This document shows positions 23,971 through 32,989 of a stretch of 64,000 nt of DNA, piece by piece. The position numbers were made by a program, and so were the translations under genes. This DNA is from an uncultured Microbacterium sp. (GTDB taxonomy: Bacteria > Actinomycetota > Actinomycetes > Actinomycetales > Microbacteriaceae). The stretch covers positions 248,001-312,000 of the forward strand of contig NZ_FLQR01000008.1 of NCBI RefSeq assembly GCF_900078385.1, written 5' to 3'. The first letter of the stretch is position 1, and each line of letters opens with the position of its first letter. Under the pieces are notes generated by a model. The model did not search any database. It was not told the origin of the DNA and worked only from the letters and a program-made list of their open reading frames with translations.

Positions 23971-26421
23971 ATGAGTGACCCGATCAAACCAGTCATCGTC
24001 GGGGCAGCAAGCACCGGCGCGCGTGCCGACGACGACCTGCTGAAGGGCCTCAATCCGCCGCAGCGCGAGGCGGTCACCTCGCGTGGCCAGGCGCTGCTGA
24101 TCGTCGCGGGTGCGGGGTCGGGGAAGACCCGCGTGCTCACGCATCGGATCGCGTCCCTCCTGCGCGGCCGGGAGGCGTGGCCCAGCCAGATCCTCGCGAT
24201 CACGTTCACCAACAAGGCCGCGGGCGAGATGCGCGAGCGGGTGACGCAGCTCATCGGCGACAGCGCGCAGGGCATGTGGATCTCGACGTTCCACTCCGCG
24301 TGCGTGCGCATCCTGCGCCGCGAGGCGCAGCAGTTCGGGTTCACCAAGAGCTTCACGATCTACGACTCGGGCGACTCCCGCGCGCTCATCAAGCGGCTCG
24401 TCAAAGAGCATGAAGCGGATGCCTTCGGACTGACCCCGGCATCCGTCCAGGGGCGCATCTCGAAGCTGAAGAACGAGCTCGCGGATGCCGAGTCCTTCGC
24501 GCGCACCGCCACCATGTCCGACCCCGCCGAGCGCCTCTTCGCGGAGATCTTCGCGGACTACCAGCGCGCGCTGCAGAGGGCGAACGCGTTCGATTTCGAC
24601 GACCTCATCGCCCAGACCGTCTACCTCTTCCGTGCCTTCCCGCACGTCGCCGACGTGTACCGGCGACGTTTCCGGCACATCCTCGTGGACGAGTACCAGG
24701 ACACCAACCACGCGCAGTACGCCCTGATCCGCGAGCTCACCAGGCCCGTCGTCGGCAAGGCCGGCGACTCGTTCTCCAGCGGCGGCATGATGATCTTCGA
24801 GCCGGAGCAGGCACCGGAGATGGACGGCGCGTCGCTCACCGTCGTCGGCGACTCCGATCAGTCCATCTACGCGTTCCGCGGCGCGGACATCCGCAACATC
24901 ACGGAGTTCGAGCGCGACTATCCGGGCGCCAAGGTCGTGCTCCTCGAGCAGAACTACCGCTCGACTCAGAACATCCTCTCCGCCGCGAACGCGGTCATCG
25001 GCAACAACTTCGACCGCAAGGACAAGAAGCTGTGGACCGATGTGGGCGCCGGCGAGCCGATCATCGGCTTCACCGGCTACTCGCAGCACGACGAGGCCCA
25101 GTTCGTGGCGGATGAGGTCGAGGCGATCCGGAAGGCCGGCGTCGACTACTCGCAGATGGCCGTCTTCTACCGCACGAACTCGCAGTCCCGCGCGCTGGAG
25201 GAGATCTTCATCCGGTCGGCGGTGCCGTACAAGATCATGGGCGGCACCAAGTTCTACGACCGAGCCGAGATCAAGGACGCGATGGCGTACCTCATCGCCG
25301 TCGCGAACCCGGCGGACGAGCTCGCGGTCCGCCGCATCCTGAACCGGCCCCGGCGTGGCATCGGTGACGTGACCGAGACCGCGATCGCCCGCTACGCCGC
25401 GGAGGAGGGCATCACCTTCCGCGACGCCCTCGCGAACGCCTCGGCACTCGGCGTGGGGCCCAAGATCCAGCAGGCCATCGCGCGCCTCGACGCCGTGCTC
25501 GCCGAGGCGGCGGAGATCATGCTCCCCTCCTCCGGCGAACTCGCACCGTCGACGTCGGTCGCCGAGGGCCTCTCGTTGCTGCTCAACAAGTCGGGCTACC
25601 TCGACGCGCTCCGGCAGAGCAAGGACCCGCAGGACGAGGCGCGCGTCGAGAACCTCGACGAGCTGGTCGCGGTGACCCGCGAGTTCGCGCGGAACAACCC
25701 GGAGGGGACGCTGCTGGACTTCCTCACGGAGGTCGCGCTGGTTTCGGATGCCGACGACCTCTCGGATGCCAGCGGCTCGGTCTCGCTCATGACGATGCAC
25801 ACCGCCAAGGGCCTGGAATACGACGCCGTCTTCGTCACGGGCGTCGAGGAAGACCTCATCCCGCACCGCATCTCCGCGGGCGAGCCGGGCGGGCCGCAGG
25901 AGGAGCGGCGCCTCTTCTACGTCGCGCTCACCCGGGCGCGCAAGCGCCTCTATCTGTCGCTCGCGATGACCCGTGCCCAGTTCGGCGAGGTCACCGTGGC
26001 GATGCCGAGCCGGTTCCTGCAGGAGATCCCGCACGAGCTCATCGACTGGCGTCAGTCGCCGGGCGACGTGAATTCCCGTGGCGGCATGCAATCGCGCGCG
26101 CTGAACGCGCGGCGCCAAGGAGGCGGATCGGGCGGTGGTTTCGGTGGTGGCGGAAACCGCTACGGCGACGACCTCGTGCCGCTGCCGCCGCGCGAACGCA
26201 CCGGCTCGATCGAGAAGTTCGCGAACAGAATCCCTTCCAAGGTGCGCGACAACGGCGATCTCGAACTCGGCGCGGGCGACCGCATCCGGCATGACGACTT
26301 CGGCGAGGGGCGGGTCGACATGGTGACCGGCGAGGGCGCGAAACGTGTCGCACACGTGCGGTTCGACACCGCCGGACCGAAGAAGCTCCTCATCAAGATC
26401 GCACCCATCAGCAAGCTGTGA
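23971..26421 (+). CDS. pcrA: ATP-dependent DNA helicase PcrA/UvrD
   Basis: 816-aa superfamily 1A 3'-5' helicase acting in nucleotide excision repair and in clearing recombination or replication intermediates. Motifs in order are LNPPQREAV (Q motif), AGAGSGKTRVLTHR (Walker A, Lys52), ITFTNKAAGEMRERV, ILVDEYQDTNHAQY (motif II), GDSDQSIYAFRGAD (III), NYRSTQNI (IV), LMTMHTAKGLEYDAVF (V) and VALTRARKRLYL (VI). An extra segment of about 30 residues (AGDSFSSGGMMIFEPEQ) sits between motifs II and III. The C-terminus has a Gly-rich linker and the RNA polymerase-contacting type of end domain (GDRIRHDDFGEGRV). Monocistronic. Confidence 0.95.
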   Translation: MSDPIKPVIVGAASTGARADDDLLKGLNPPQREAVTSRGQALLIVAGAGSGKTRVLTHRIASLLRGREAWPSQILAITFTNKAAGEMRERVTQLIGDSAQGMWISTFHSACVRILRREAQQFGFTKSFTIYDSGDSRALIKRLVKEHEADAFGLTPASVQGRISKLKNELADAESFARTATMSDPAERLFAEIFADYQRALQRANAFDFDDLIAQTVYLFRAFPHVADVYRRRFRHILVDEYQDTNHAQYALIRELTRPVVGKAGDSFSSGGMMIFEPEQAPEMDGASLTVVGDSDQSIYAFRGADIRNITEFERDYPGAKVVLLEQNYRSTQNILSAANAVIGNNFDRKDKKLWTDVGAGEPIIGFTGYSQHDEAQFVADEVEAIRKAGVDYSQMAVFYRTNSQSRALEEIFIRSAVPYKIMGGTKFYDRAEIKDAMAYLIAVANPADELAVRRILNRPRRGIGDVTETAIARYAAEEGITFRDALANASALGVGPKIQQAIARLDAVLAEAAEIMLPSSGELAPSTSVAEGLSLLLNKSGYLDALRQSKDPQDEARVENLDELVAVTREFARNNPEGTLLDFLTEVALVSDADDLSDASGSVSLMTMHTAKGLEYDAVFVTGVEEDLIPHRISAGEPGGPQEERRLFYVALTRARKRLYLSLAMTRAQFGEVTVAMPSRFLQEIPHELIDWRQSPGDVNSRGGMQSRALNARRQGGGSGGGFGGGGNRYGDDLVPLPPRERTGSIEKFANRIPSKVRDNGDLELGAGDRIRHDDFGEGRVDMVTGEGAKRVAHVRFDTAGPKKLLIKIAPISKL

Positions 26422-26456
26422 GCGGCCGTTCTCCCCGACCGGGAGTGGCGGCGAAC

Positions 26457-26474
26457 ATGAGAGCGCTCTAATCT
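26457..26474 (+). promoter_or_regulatory. Candidate operator overlapping a -10, upstream of the sunset-domain gene
   Basis: ATGAGAGCGCTCTAAT at 26457-26472 fits ATGAGA-N4-TCTCAT with one mismatch, and its centre AGAGCGCTCT is a perfect 10-bp palindrome of LacI-operator style. TAATCT (26469-26474) could be the -10, so a bound repressor would block it. Confidence 0.45.
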
Positions 26475-26538
26475 TTTAGGGGTGCGCAGTGATGCGCGCG
26501 AGACGGCGACCCGAGCCGTCACGGAAAGGGAATCCCCC

Positions 26539-28509
26539 ATGCGTTTCACCTCGCGCGCCCGGGCGCTCGCTGTCGGCATCTCTGCGGTCCTCGTCGCGGG
26601 GCTGTTGAGTGTCGCTTCACCGGCGCTCGCCGCGGGCAGCGGCAGCGGTTCGGTCTCCGGCACCGTGACCTTCCCGGCGGGGCTGCACGCGATCGACGGG
26701 TCGACGGCCGTCAACCTCTACACCGCGGATGGGACGGACCCCGTCGCGTCCGATGACGTCGAGCCGGACGGCACCTACCGCGTCATCGGCCTCCAGCCCG
26801 GCACGTACCGGCTGCAGGTCACCTCCGACATCCCGGCGATCGCTGACGAGTGGTGGCAGAGCGCCGTGGATTACGCGGATGCGACCGACATCGTCGTCCT
26901 GGGCACGGATGTCCCCGGCGTCGACATCACCCTCGACCGCGGAGCCACCGTTTCCGGGACGGTCGACGGGGGCTATGTCGCCTACGGTGAGGCCGTCGCC
27001 GTCGCCTACCGGAAGGACCGCGTCCGCGGCTGGGTCGCCGAGAGTTCCGGCCCGATCACCGCAGACGGCCTGTACACGATCCCGGGCCTGCGGGCCGGTA
27101 CGTACACTCTGTCCTTCACCGACGTGGGTTGGCAGGAGTTCGACGAGGACGGCACCGAGTACTCGCAGTGGAAAGAGTGGTGGAACGACCAGCCCGGGAT
27201 AGGCACGGCGAGTGAGTTCGACGTCTCGGTCGCCGACACTCTCACGGGCTACGACGCCGACCTGGACACCGTCGGCGACGCGTACAGCTGGCCCACGATC
27301 AGCGGAGTCGCACAGGTCGGCCAGACGCTGACGGCCGCCGCCGGCGTCTGGGCGCCCGGCACCGCACTGGAGTACCAGTGGTACGCCGATGACGAGCTCA
27401 TCAGCGGCGCCGTGGGCACGAAGCTCGTCCTCACCCCGGCTCACCGCGGCCTGCGCATCGTCGTCGCCGTCTGGGGTCGCACCGGCCCGACCACCTGGGA
27501 GGTCAAGGACTCCGACCCGACGGACGAGGTGTCGACCAACGTTCTCACCGCGGCCACGCCGACCATCTCGGGGTCGCTCGCCTACGGTTCCATCGTCACC
27601 GCCAAGCCCGGCGTCTGGACCGCCGGCGCCACGCTCTCCTACCAGTGGTACGCCAACGGACGGGCGATCTCGGGTGCCACGGCCGCATCCTTCAAGCTCG
27701 GGACCGCGCAGAAGGGCGTCACGCTCGCCGTCAAGGTCACCGGCAAGAAGACCGGCTTCATCACCGCTTCACGGACCAGCACGACGACCGCGAAGGTCGC
27801 CACCGCGGGCACGCCCACCGTGACGGGCAGGGCCTCCGTCGGCTCCACGCTGACGGCGAAGCCCGGCACCTGGACGAGTGGAACCACGTTCAGCTACCGC
27901 TGGTACGCCGACGGGGTGGCGATCACGGACGCGACCCGCTCGACGTTCACGATCACGAAGTCCCAGATGGGCAAGGCGATCACCGTCAAGGTGGCCGGCC
28001 GCAAGTCCGGCTACGCGACGGTCGCCAAGGCCTCCGCGGCGACGCCGCGCGTGCCGCGGGTCGGCACGCCGACGATCGCCGGGCGCACCTACCAGACTCT
28101 GACCCTGACAGCGAATACCGGCACCTGGTCGTCCGGGACGAGCTTCAGCTACCAGTGGTACGCCGATGGCCGCGCACTGACGAACGCCACCAAGAGCACG
28201 CTCACCCTCAGCAACGGGCACATCGGCAAGCGGATCACGGTGAAGGTCACGGGGCGCAAGAGCGGCTACACGACGATCTCGAAGATCTCGGCAGCGACCG
28301 CGGTCGTGAAGAGCGGCACGTCGCGTCCCGCGTCGAAAGACAACTGCCCCAGCGCCTATCCCGTGAAGGGCAACCAGACGACGCGGCACACCACGGACTG
28401 GATCTACCATGTGCCCGGCGGGCGGTACTACGCCGTGACCGACCCCGAGCAGTGCTTCGTCACACCTCGCGCCGCGGAGCTCGCCGGATACCGCGCGTCG
28501 CGGGAGTAG
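26539..28509 (+). CDS. Secreted surface protein: Ig-like repeats and C-terminal sunset domain
   Basis: 656-aa exported protein. ATG 26539 follows the ribosome site GGAAAGG and begins a clear signal peptide (RFTSRARALAVGISAVLVAG.. cleaved near ALAAG). Residues about 35-240 hold two carboxypeptidase-regulatory/CnaB-like units. Four Ig-like repeats of about 85 residues follow, each with YQWYADG or a variant and a closing VKVTGRKSGY. The last 60 residues form a sunset domain (CPSAYPVKGNQTTRHT, IYHVPGGRYYAVTDPEQCF, AGYRASRE). It is probably a wall-associated adhesin or matrix protein. There is no sortase motif, so anchoring may depend on the sunset domain. Repeats similar to one in the next gene suggest shared ancestry. 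Confidence 0.85.
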   Translation: MRFTSRARALAVGISAVLVAGLLSVASPALAAGSGSGSVSGTVTFPAGLHAIDGSTAVNLYTADGTDPVASDDVEPDGTYRVIGLQPGTYRLQVTSDIPAIADEWWQSAVDYADATDIVVLGTDVPGVDITLDRGATVSGTVDGGYVAYGEAVAVAYRKDRVRGWVAESSGPITADGLYTIPGLRAGTYTLSFTDVGWQEFDEDGTEYSQWKEWWNDQPGIGTASEFDVSVADTLTGYDADLDTVGDAYSWPTISGVAQVGQTLTAAAGVWAPGTALEYQWYADDELISGAVGTKLVLTPAHRGLRIVVAVWGRTGPTTWEVKDSDPTDEVSTNVLTAATPTISGSLAYGSIVTAKPGVWTAGATLSYQWYANGRAISGATAASFKLGTAQKGVTLAVKVTGKKTGFITASRTSTTTAKVATAGTPTVTGRASVGSTLTAKPGTWTSGTTFSYRWYADGVAITDATRSTFTITKSQMGKAITVKVAGRKSGYATVAKASAATPRVPRVGTPTIAGRTYQTLTLTANTGTWSSGTSFSYQWYADGRALTNATKSTLTLSNGHIGKRITVKVTGRKSGYTTISKISAATAVVKSGTSRPASKDNCPSAYPVKGNQTTRHTTDWIYHVPGGRYYAVTDPEQCFVTPRAAELAGYRASRE

Positions 28510-28519
28510 CGCGCTCCCG
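28501..28519 (+). terminator. Small hairpin over the stop codon of the sunset-domain gene
   Basis: CGGGAG (28501-28506), 7-nt loop, CTCCCG (28514-28519). It overlaps the TAG stop. Weak terminator candidate. Confidence 0.35.
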
Positions 28520-28524
28520 GCACC

Positions 28525-28554
28525 TTGCCCCGGGGCGCGGGTCCCCGGTATAAC
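28525..28554 (+). promoter_or_regulatory. Candidate promoter of the LAXTG surface protein gene
   Basis: TTGCCC (28525-28530), 18-bp spacer, TATAAC (28549-28554), unusually close to the sigma-70 consensus for this window. The start would be near 28561, giving a leader of about 50 nt. A small stem GCGCA-TACG-TGCGC (28555-28568) sits at its 5' end. Confidence 0.55.
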
Positions 28555-28612
28555 AGCGCATACGTGCGCCGGGGGTTGGCGCGCGACGCCTCGCACACCG
28601 GAGTGCCGTGTC

Positions 28613-30886
28613 ATGCCGTCGTACCTACGTGCCCTTATCCGCCTTCTCGCGGTCGCCACGCTGCTCGTGCTCGCGGGCACATCGGCGGCCGCCGCGGCAC
28701 CCGCCGATGCCGCACTGACCGGCACGGTCACCCGTGGTGACACGGGAGCGCCGGTGGCGGGCGCGGAGGTGCTCCTCATCGGCGACGAGGTGTTCCTCGT
28801 GGCCGTCACGGATGCCGACGGACGCTACGCGATCCCCGAGGCGCCGGCCGGCGACTACCGTGTGCGCTTCGTGCCGCCGCCCGGCTCCGATCTCACCTTC
28901 GTCTTCTGGGACGGGGCGGCGACGTTCGACGACGCCGACATCCTGACCCTCCCGGACGGGGAGGCGCGAACGGGTGTCGACGGCGTCCTCCCGCTCGGCG
29001 GCACGATCTCCGGCACGGTCACGCGGGCCGCGGACGGGACGGCCGTGCCCGATGTCACGGTCTGGGTGGACGGCGACGGCGGTTCCACGTCGGTCGTGAC
29101 GGATGCCGCCGGGCGCTACACCGCGGTCGGACTGGGCGTGGGCGAGTACCTGATCGAGTTCGCGCCGCCGATCATCGACGACCAGCCGCCCGAGCTCGCC
29201 CCCGAGTACTACGACGACGCGCGGTCCCCCGACGCCGCGACACGGGTGCCCGTCGCGCCGGGTGGTGCGGCCGTGGGGATCGATGCGGCGCTGGAGGCGA
29301 CCGGCGCGATCAGCGGCACCGTCACACGCTCCGACACGGGTGCGCCCGTCGCAGGTGTCCTCGTCAGCGCCGAGACCACCGCGCACACGAGCAGCATCTC
29401 CGCGGTGACCGCCGCCGACGGCGGCTACACGATCGCCGGCGTCGGTCCGGGCACGCACTTCGTCGCCTTCGGTGCCCCCGACGACGACGGCCTGCTCGAC
29501 CAGTTCTGGCCCGGCGTGTCCGACTTCGCCGACGCCGAGCCGGTGACCGTCGCTCCCGGAACCACGACGCCGGGAATCGACGCCGTGCTGGAGGCGGCCG
29601 GTTCGATCTCGGGATCCGTGCGCTTCGACGGCTATCCCTGGACGGACGGCGGCACTGTCCTCCTCACCGAGACCGGGGCCGGCGAGCCGACGGCATCCAC
29701 CGCCATCGGTGACGACGGGACGTACCGGATCGGGAAGGTCCCCGCCGGCACCTACACGCTGCAGGTGCGCCCGCGCGCCACGGCGGCCCGCGTCGCGCTG
29801 CAGTACTACGCGGGCGCGGCCGGCCCCAAGGGGGCGACGCCGCTCGTCGTCACCGGGGGTGACGAGGTGACGGGGATCGATGTCGCTCTCGCGGCAGGGG
29901 TCGACATCGCCGGACGCGTCGCGGCGGCGGTGGGCGAGCTGACCGAGCCCGCGCAGATCCGCGCGCTCCGCTGGGACGGGACCGAATGGGAGGAGATCGC
30001 CCGTGCGACCGCGTGGGCGGAGTACTCGTTCGCCCACCCGCCCGGCGATGTGGAGGGGTTCTACCTCCCGACCGGCACCTACCTCCTCGCCTTCGCCGCC
30101 GAGGGGATGTGCCCCCTCTACTGGGACGGCGCCCGAACCCCGGAGGCCGCCGACCGGCTCGTCCTGGAGGACGGCCGGTCCGCCGACGGCATCGACGCCG
30201 TCCTCGCAGCGACGTGCGAGGAACCGGTCATCGTTCCCGGGGACCCCGCCGTCGCCGGACTGCCGCGCGTGGGCGAGACGCTGACCGCGGATCCCGGGAC
30301 ATGGCTGCCCGCCGACGTCACCCTGCGGTACCAGTGGCTGCGGGACGGCAAACCGCTGAAGGGCGCCACCGACCCGACGCTGACACTCACGCCCGCGCAC
30401 AAGAACCACCTCGTCTCCGTGCGGGTCACGGGGTCGCGGGACGGTTTGCCGGATGCGGCGGCGGAGAGCGCGCCGGTCGGCCCCGTCACGCGCGCACCCG
30501 AGGTGAGCCTCTCGGCGCGGAGCATCCAGCGCGGCGCCCTCCTCACCGTCTCGGGGACGGGATTCGCTCCCGCCGAGGAGGTCGTCATCGAGCTGCACTC
30601 GACGCCCGTCGAGCTCGCCCGGACGGAAGCGGACGCGGCCGGCTCGCTGCGGATGCGGGTGCGGATCCCGGAGGCTGCGGCATTCGGTCCCCACGAGATC
30701 GTCGTCACGGGCCCGCAGTCCACCGCGCGGCTCGCGGTGCGCGTCGTCGCGGGCGGGCTCGCCGCGACCGGCGGCACCGTCCCGACGTCTCTCGCGGCCG
30801 CGGGTGCGATCGCCGCGGCCGCGGGGGTGCTGCTGACCCTGTGGGCACGCGGCCGGCGCCGGGGGAGTCGGGCCCCGGCGGGTTAG
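28613..30886 (+). CDS. LAXTG-anchored surface protein with carboxypeptidase-regulatory-like repeats
   Basis: 757-aa cell-wall protein. The signal peptide (LIRLLAVATLLVLAGTSAAAAA) is followed by about five regulatory-like beta domains, each opening GTVTR or ISGSV and containing DADGRYAI- or DGTYRIGKVPAGTY-type turns. One Ig-like repeat comes next (YQWLRDGKPLKGAT, near 560-610), then a membrane-proximal beta domain. The C-terminus is a sorting signal: LAATGG, a hydrophobic helix (SLAAAGAIAAAAGVLLTLW) and a basic tail RGRRRGSR. LAXTG is the class E sortase motif of high-GC actinobacteria; no sortase gene is in the window. It has its own promoter, 103 bp after the previous gene. Confidence 0.88.
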   Translation: MPSYLRALIRLLAVATLLVLAGTSAAAAAPADAALTGTVTRGDTGAPVAGAEVLLIGDEVFLVAVTDADGRYAIPEAPAGDYRVRFVPPPGSDLTFVFWDGAATFDDADILTLPDGEARTGVDGVLPLGGTISGTVTRAADGTAVPDVTVWVDGDGGSTSVVTDAAGRYTAVGLGVGEYLIEFAPPIIDDQPPELAPEYYDDARSPDAATRVPVAPGGAAVGIDAALEATGAISGTVTRSDTGAPVAGVLVSAETTAHTSSISAVTAADGGYTIAGVGPGTHFVAFGAPDDDGLLDQFWPGVSDFADAEPVTVAPGTTTPGIDAVLEAAGSISGSVRFDGYPWTDGGTVLLTETGAGEPTASTAIGDDGTYRIGKVPAGTYTLQVRPRATAARVALQYYAGAAGPKGATPLVVTGGDEVTGIDVALAAGVDIAGRVAAAVGELTEPAQIRALRWDGTEWEEIARATAWAEYSFAHPPGDVEGFYLPTGTYLLAFAAEGMCPLYWDGARTPEAADRLVLEDGRSADGIDAVLAATCEEPVIVPGDPAVAGLPRVGETLTADPGTWLPADVTLRYQWLRDGKPLKGATDPTLTLTPAHKNHLVSVRVTGSRDGLPDAAAESAPVGPVTRAPEVSLSARSIQRGALLTVSGTGFAPAEEVVIELHSTPVELARTEADAAGSLRMRVRIPEAAAFGPHEIVVTGPQSTARLAVRVVAGGLAATGGTVPTSLAAAGAIAAAAGVLLTLWARGRRRGSRAPAG

Positions 30887-30895
30887 GCTCGCAGG
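30884..30895 (+). promoter_or_regulatory. -10 box, leaderless promoter of the SseB-like gene
   Basis: TAGGCT at 30884-30889, exactly 6 nt (CGCAGG), then ATG 30896. The box overlaps the stop codon of the preceding gene. Confidence 0.6.
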
Positions 30896-31894
30896 ATGGC
30901 CCTCTTCTCCCGCCGCCCGAAGCCAGACGAGACACCGGCTCCCGAGCCGGCGGCCGCGCCGGACGCACCGGATGCCGAGGCGTCGCCGACGCTCGTCCTC
31001 CCCGAGGAGATCATCCCCGAGGTCGGCATCTCGTTCTCCACGTTCGGGCAGGCCGCGAGTGCGCGTGCTGTGCTCCGTCCGGCGGCCGAAGCGCCGCCGC
31101 GCAGCGAGACCGTCCCGGGGATGCCCGACAACGTCGTGCTGCGCGCCGCGCTCGACGCGCTCCCGGAGAAGCCCGAGAACCTCGACGTCATGGACGTCAT
31201 GCGACAGACGCTGCAGGGCCACCTGTACCTGCGCGTGCGCGGCGATGCCCGGATGCTCGTCGCGGAGGGCAAGCCGCTCTCACCCGCCGTCTCCACGATC
31301 GAGGACAAGCGGTTCCTCCTCGCGTACACCGGCGGGGATCCGCTGCAGGCCGCCGTCCGCGCCGACGGCGACAGCGGCACCTCCGCGCTCGGACAGCCCG
31401 TGGGTGTCGTCCTCGCCAACGCTCTCGCGGGCGACTACTCCGGGATCATCCTCGATCACGCGACCCCCACGGGCCGGATCGCGCTGCCGATCGAGCTCAT
31501 CCGCAAGGCCGTGGAAGAAGGCGATCCCGAGCTGACGGTCAAGAACCTCCTCTGCCGCCCCCGCGACCAGAAGACCGCCGTCGACATCGCCGGCGCTCTC
31601 GCGCGCGTCAAGCTCTGGGTCGCGGCGGGGCCCGCCGACGAGAACGGCCGCTTCGGCCTGGCCGAAGCCCGGACGGCGGAGGGAGCGCGGACACTCGAGG
31701 TGTTCTCGCACCCGCTCGAGGTCATCGCCATGCGCCGCGGCGACCGGCCGCTGCCGCTGACCGGTGCCCAGCTGCGCGCCGCTCTCGCGAGCGACTCCGC
31801 GATCTCGGGCGTCGTCGTCGACCCGGCGGGGCCGTGGATCAGACTCGACCGCGAGCCGCTGCTCGCGGGACTCGCCGCCGGCGCCCCCGACTGA
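30896..31894 (+). CDS. SseB family protein
   Basis: 332-aa soluble protein with two SseB N-terminal-like domains. After an acidic, Pro/Ala-rich start, the first domain spans about 70-190 (LRAALDALPEKPENLDVMDVM, GHLYLRVRG, FLLAYTGGDPLQAAV). The second spans about 195-330 and ends in VVVDPAGPWIRLDREPL. The name comes from a type III secretion chaperone, but the family is widespread in actinobacteria without such systems, and its role is unknown. No signal peptide. Predicted leaderless. I am fairly sure of the family, not of any function. Confidence 0.72.
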   Translation: MALFSRRPKPDETPAPEPAAAPDAPDAEASPTLVLPEEIIPEVGISFSTFGQAASARAVLRPAAEAPPRSETVPGMPDNVVLRAALDALPEKPENLDVMDVMRQTLQGHLYLRVRGDARMLVAEGKPLSPAVSTIEDKRFLLAYTGGDPLQAAVRADGDSGTSALGQPVGVVLANALAGDYSGIILDHATPTGRIALPIELIRKAVEEGDPELTVKNLLCRPRDQKTAVDIAGALARVKLWVAAGPADENGRFGLAEARTAEGARTLEVFSHPLEVIAMRRGDRPLPLTGAQLRAALASDSAISGVVVDPAGPWIRLDREPLLAGLAAGAPD

Positions 31895-31947
31895 CCGGGC
31901 TCGCGACGTCCCATCGGAGGTCCTCGACCAGCGTCGAGCCCTCCGCC

Positions 31948-31953
31948 TAGGGT
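31948..31953 (+). promoter_or_regulatory. -10 box of the LigD-type polymerase gene
   Basis: TAGGGT, 7 nt before ATG 31961. Supports ATG 31961 over the GTG at 31952, which lies inside the promoter. Confidence 0.55.
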
Positions 31954-31960
31954 GGGTCGC

Positions 31961-32986
31961 ATGGCGACTGAACGGACGACGCTGACCGTGCCGGGACCGG
32001 ACGGTCCCCGGGACGTGTCGGTCTCCAGCCCGAACCGGGTCCTCTGGCCCGAGCTCGGCATCACCAAGCAGGAGCTCGCGGAGTACGTCGTCGCCGTCGC
32101 GGACCCGTTCCTGCGCGCCAACGGGCACCGCCCGGTGTCGCTGGAACGCTTCCCGGAGGGCGTGGACGGGGAGAGCTTCTTCTCCAAGAACCCGCCGAAG
32201 GGCGCGCCCGACTTCGTCCGGGACGTGATGTGCACCTACAACAGCGGCCGCCGCCACCCGCAGGTCGTCCTCGACAGCGCCGCGGCGATCGTCTGGGCCG
32301 TGCAGATGAACACGATCGTGTTCCACCCGTGGGCCTCGCTGGCAGCCGACACCGACAATCCGGTGGAGCTGCGCATCGACCTCGACCCGCAGCCCGGCAC
32401 GGACTTCGCCGACGCCGCGGCCGTCGCCCCCGCATTGCGCGACGTCCTGCGCGAGGCGGGTCTCGAGGCGTGGCTGAAGACGAGCGGGAACCGCGGCATC
32501 CACGTCTTCTGTCCGATCGAGCCGACCCACGAGTTCCTCGACGTCCGGCATGCCGTCATCGCGGCGGGGCGCGAACTCGCGCGTCGTATGCCGGACCGCG
32601 TGACGATGGACTGGTGGAAGGAGGAGCGCGGTCAGCGCATCTTCATCGACTTCAACCAGGCCAACCGCGACCGGACCATGGCCGGTGCCTACAGCCCGCG
32701 CGCCCTGCCGTCCGCCACCGTCGCGACGCCCATCACCTGGGACGAGCTCGAGGCGGGGGTCGACCCGGCGGCGTTCACGGTGCGGACCGTCCCACAGCGC
32801 CTCGCGGATCTCGGCGACCCGTGGGCGGATCTGCAGGCCGCACCCGGCCGCATCGACACGCTGCTGGGGTGGTGGCAGCGCGACCTCGACGCGGGTCTGG
32901 GCGAGCTGCCGTTCCCGCCGGAGTTCCCGAAGATGCCCGGTGAGCCGCCTCGCGTGCAGCCGAGCCGCGCCCGGAGCACGGACTGA
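31961..32986 (+). CDS. LigD-type polymerase/primase (end-joining) protein, stand-alone
   Basis: 341-aa archaeo-eukaryotic primase-type polymerase, the POL module of bacterial non-homologous end joining. Landmarks are SSPNRVLWPELGITKQELAEYV, FFSKNPPKGAPDFV, metal-binding RIDLDPQPGTDF (Asp-x-Asp), KTSGNRGIHVFCPI and IFIDFNQANRDRTMAGAYSPR. No ligase or phosphoesterase domain is fused, so this matches the separate PolD-type proteins of mycobacteria. It would add nucleotides to aligned DNA ends. A ligase that could seal such ends is encoded on the other strand 2.7 kb away; no Ku gene is in the window. Confidence 0.9.
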   Translation: MATERTTLTVPGPDGPRDVSVSSPNRVLWPELGITKQELAEYVVAVADPFLRANGHRPVSLERFPEGVDGESFFSKNPPKGAPDFVRDVMCTYNSGRRHPQVVLDSAAAIVWAVQMNTIVFHPWASLAADTDNPVELRIDLDPQPGTDFADAAAVAPALRDVLREAGLEAWLKTSGNRGIHVFCPIEPTHEFLDVRHAVIAAGRELARRMPDRVTMDWWKEERGQRIFIDFNQANRDRTMAGAYSPRALPSATVATPITWDELEAGVDPAAFTVRTVPQRLADLGDPWADLQAAPGRIDTLLGWWQRDLDAGLGELPFPPEFPKMPGEPPRVQPSRARSTD

Positions 32987-32989
32987 GGT

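Noticed and set aside
24485-24727. Small ORFs inside the helicase gene in other frames
   Set aside because: Ser/Arg/Thr-rich frame-shadow composition, no start signals.
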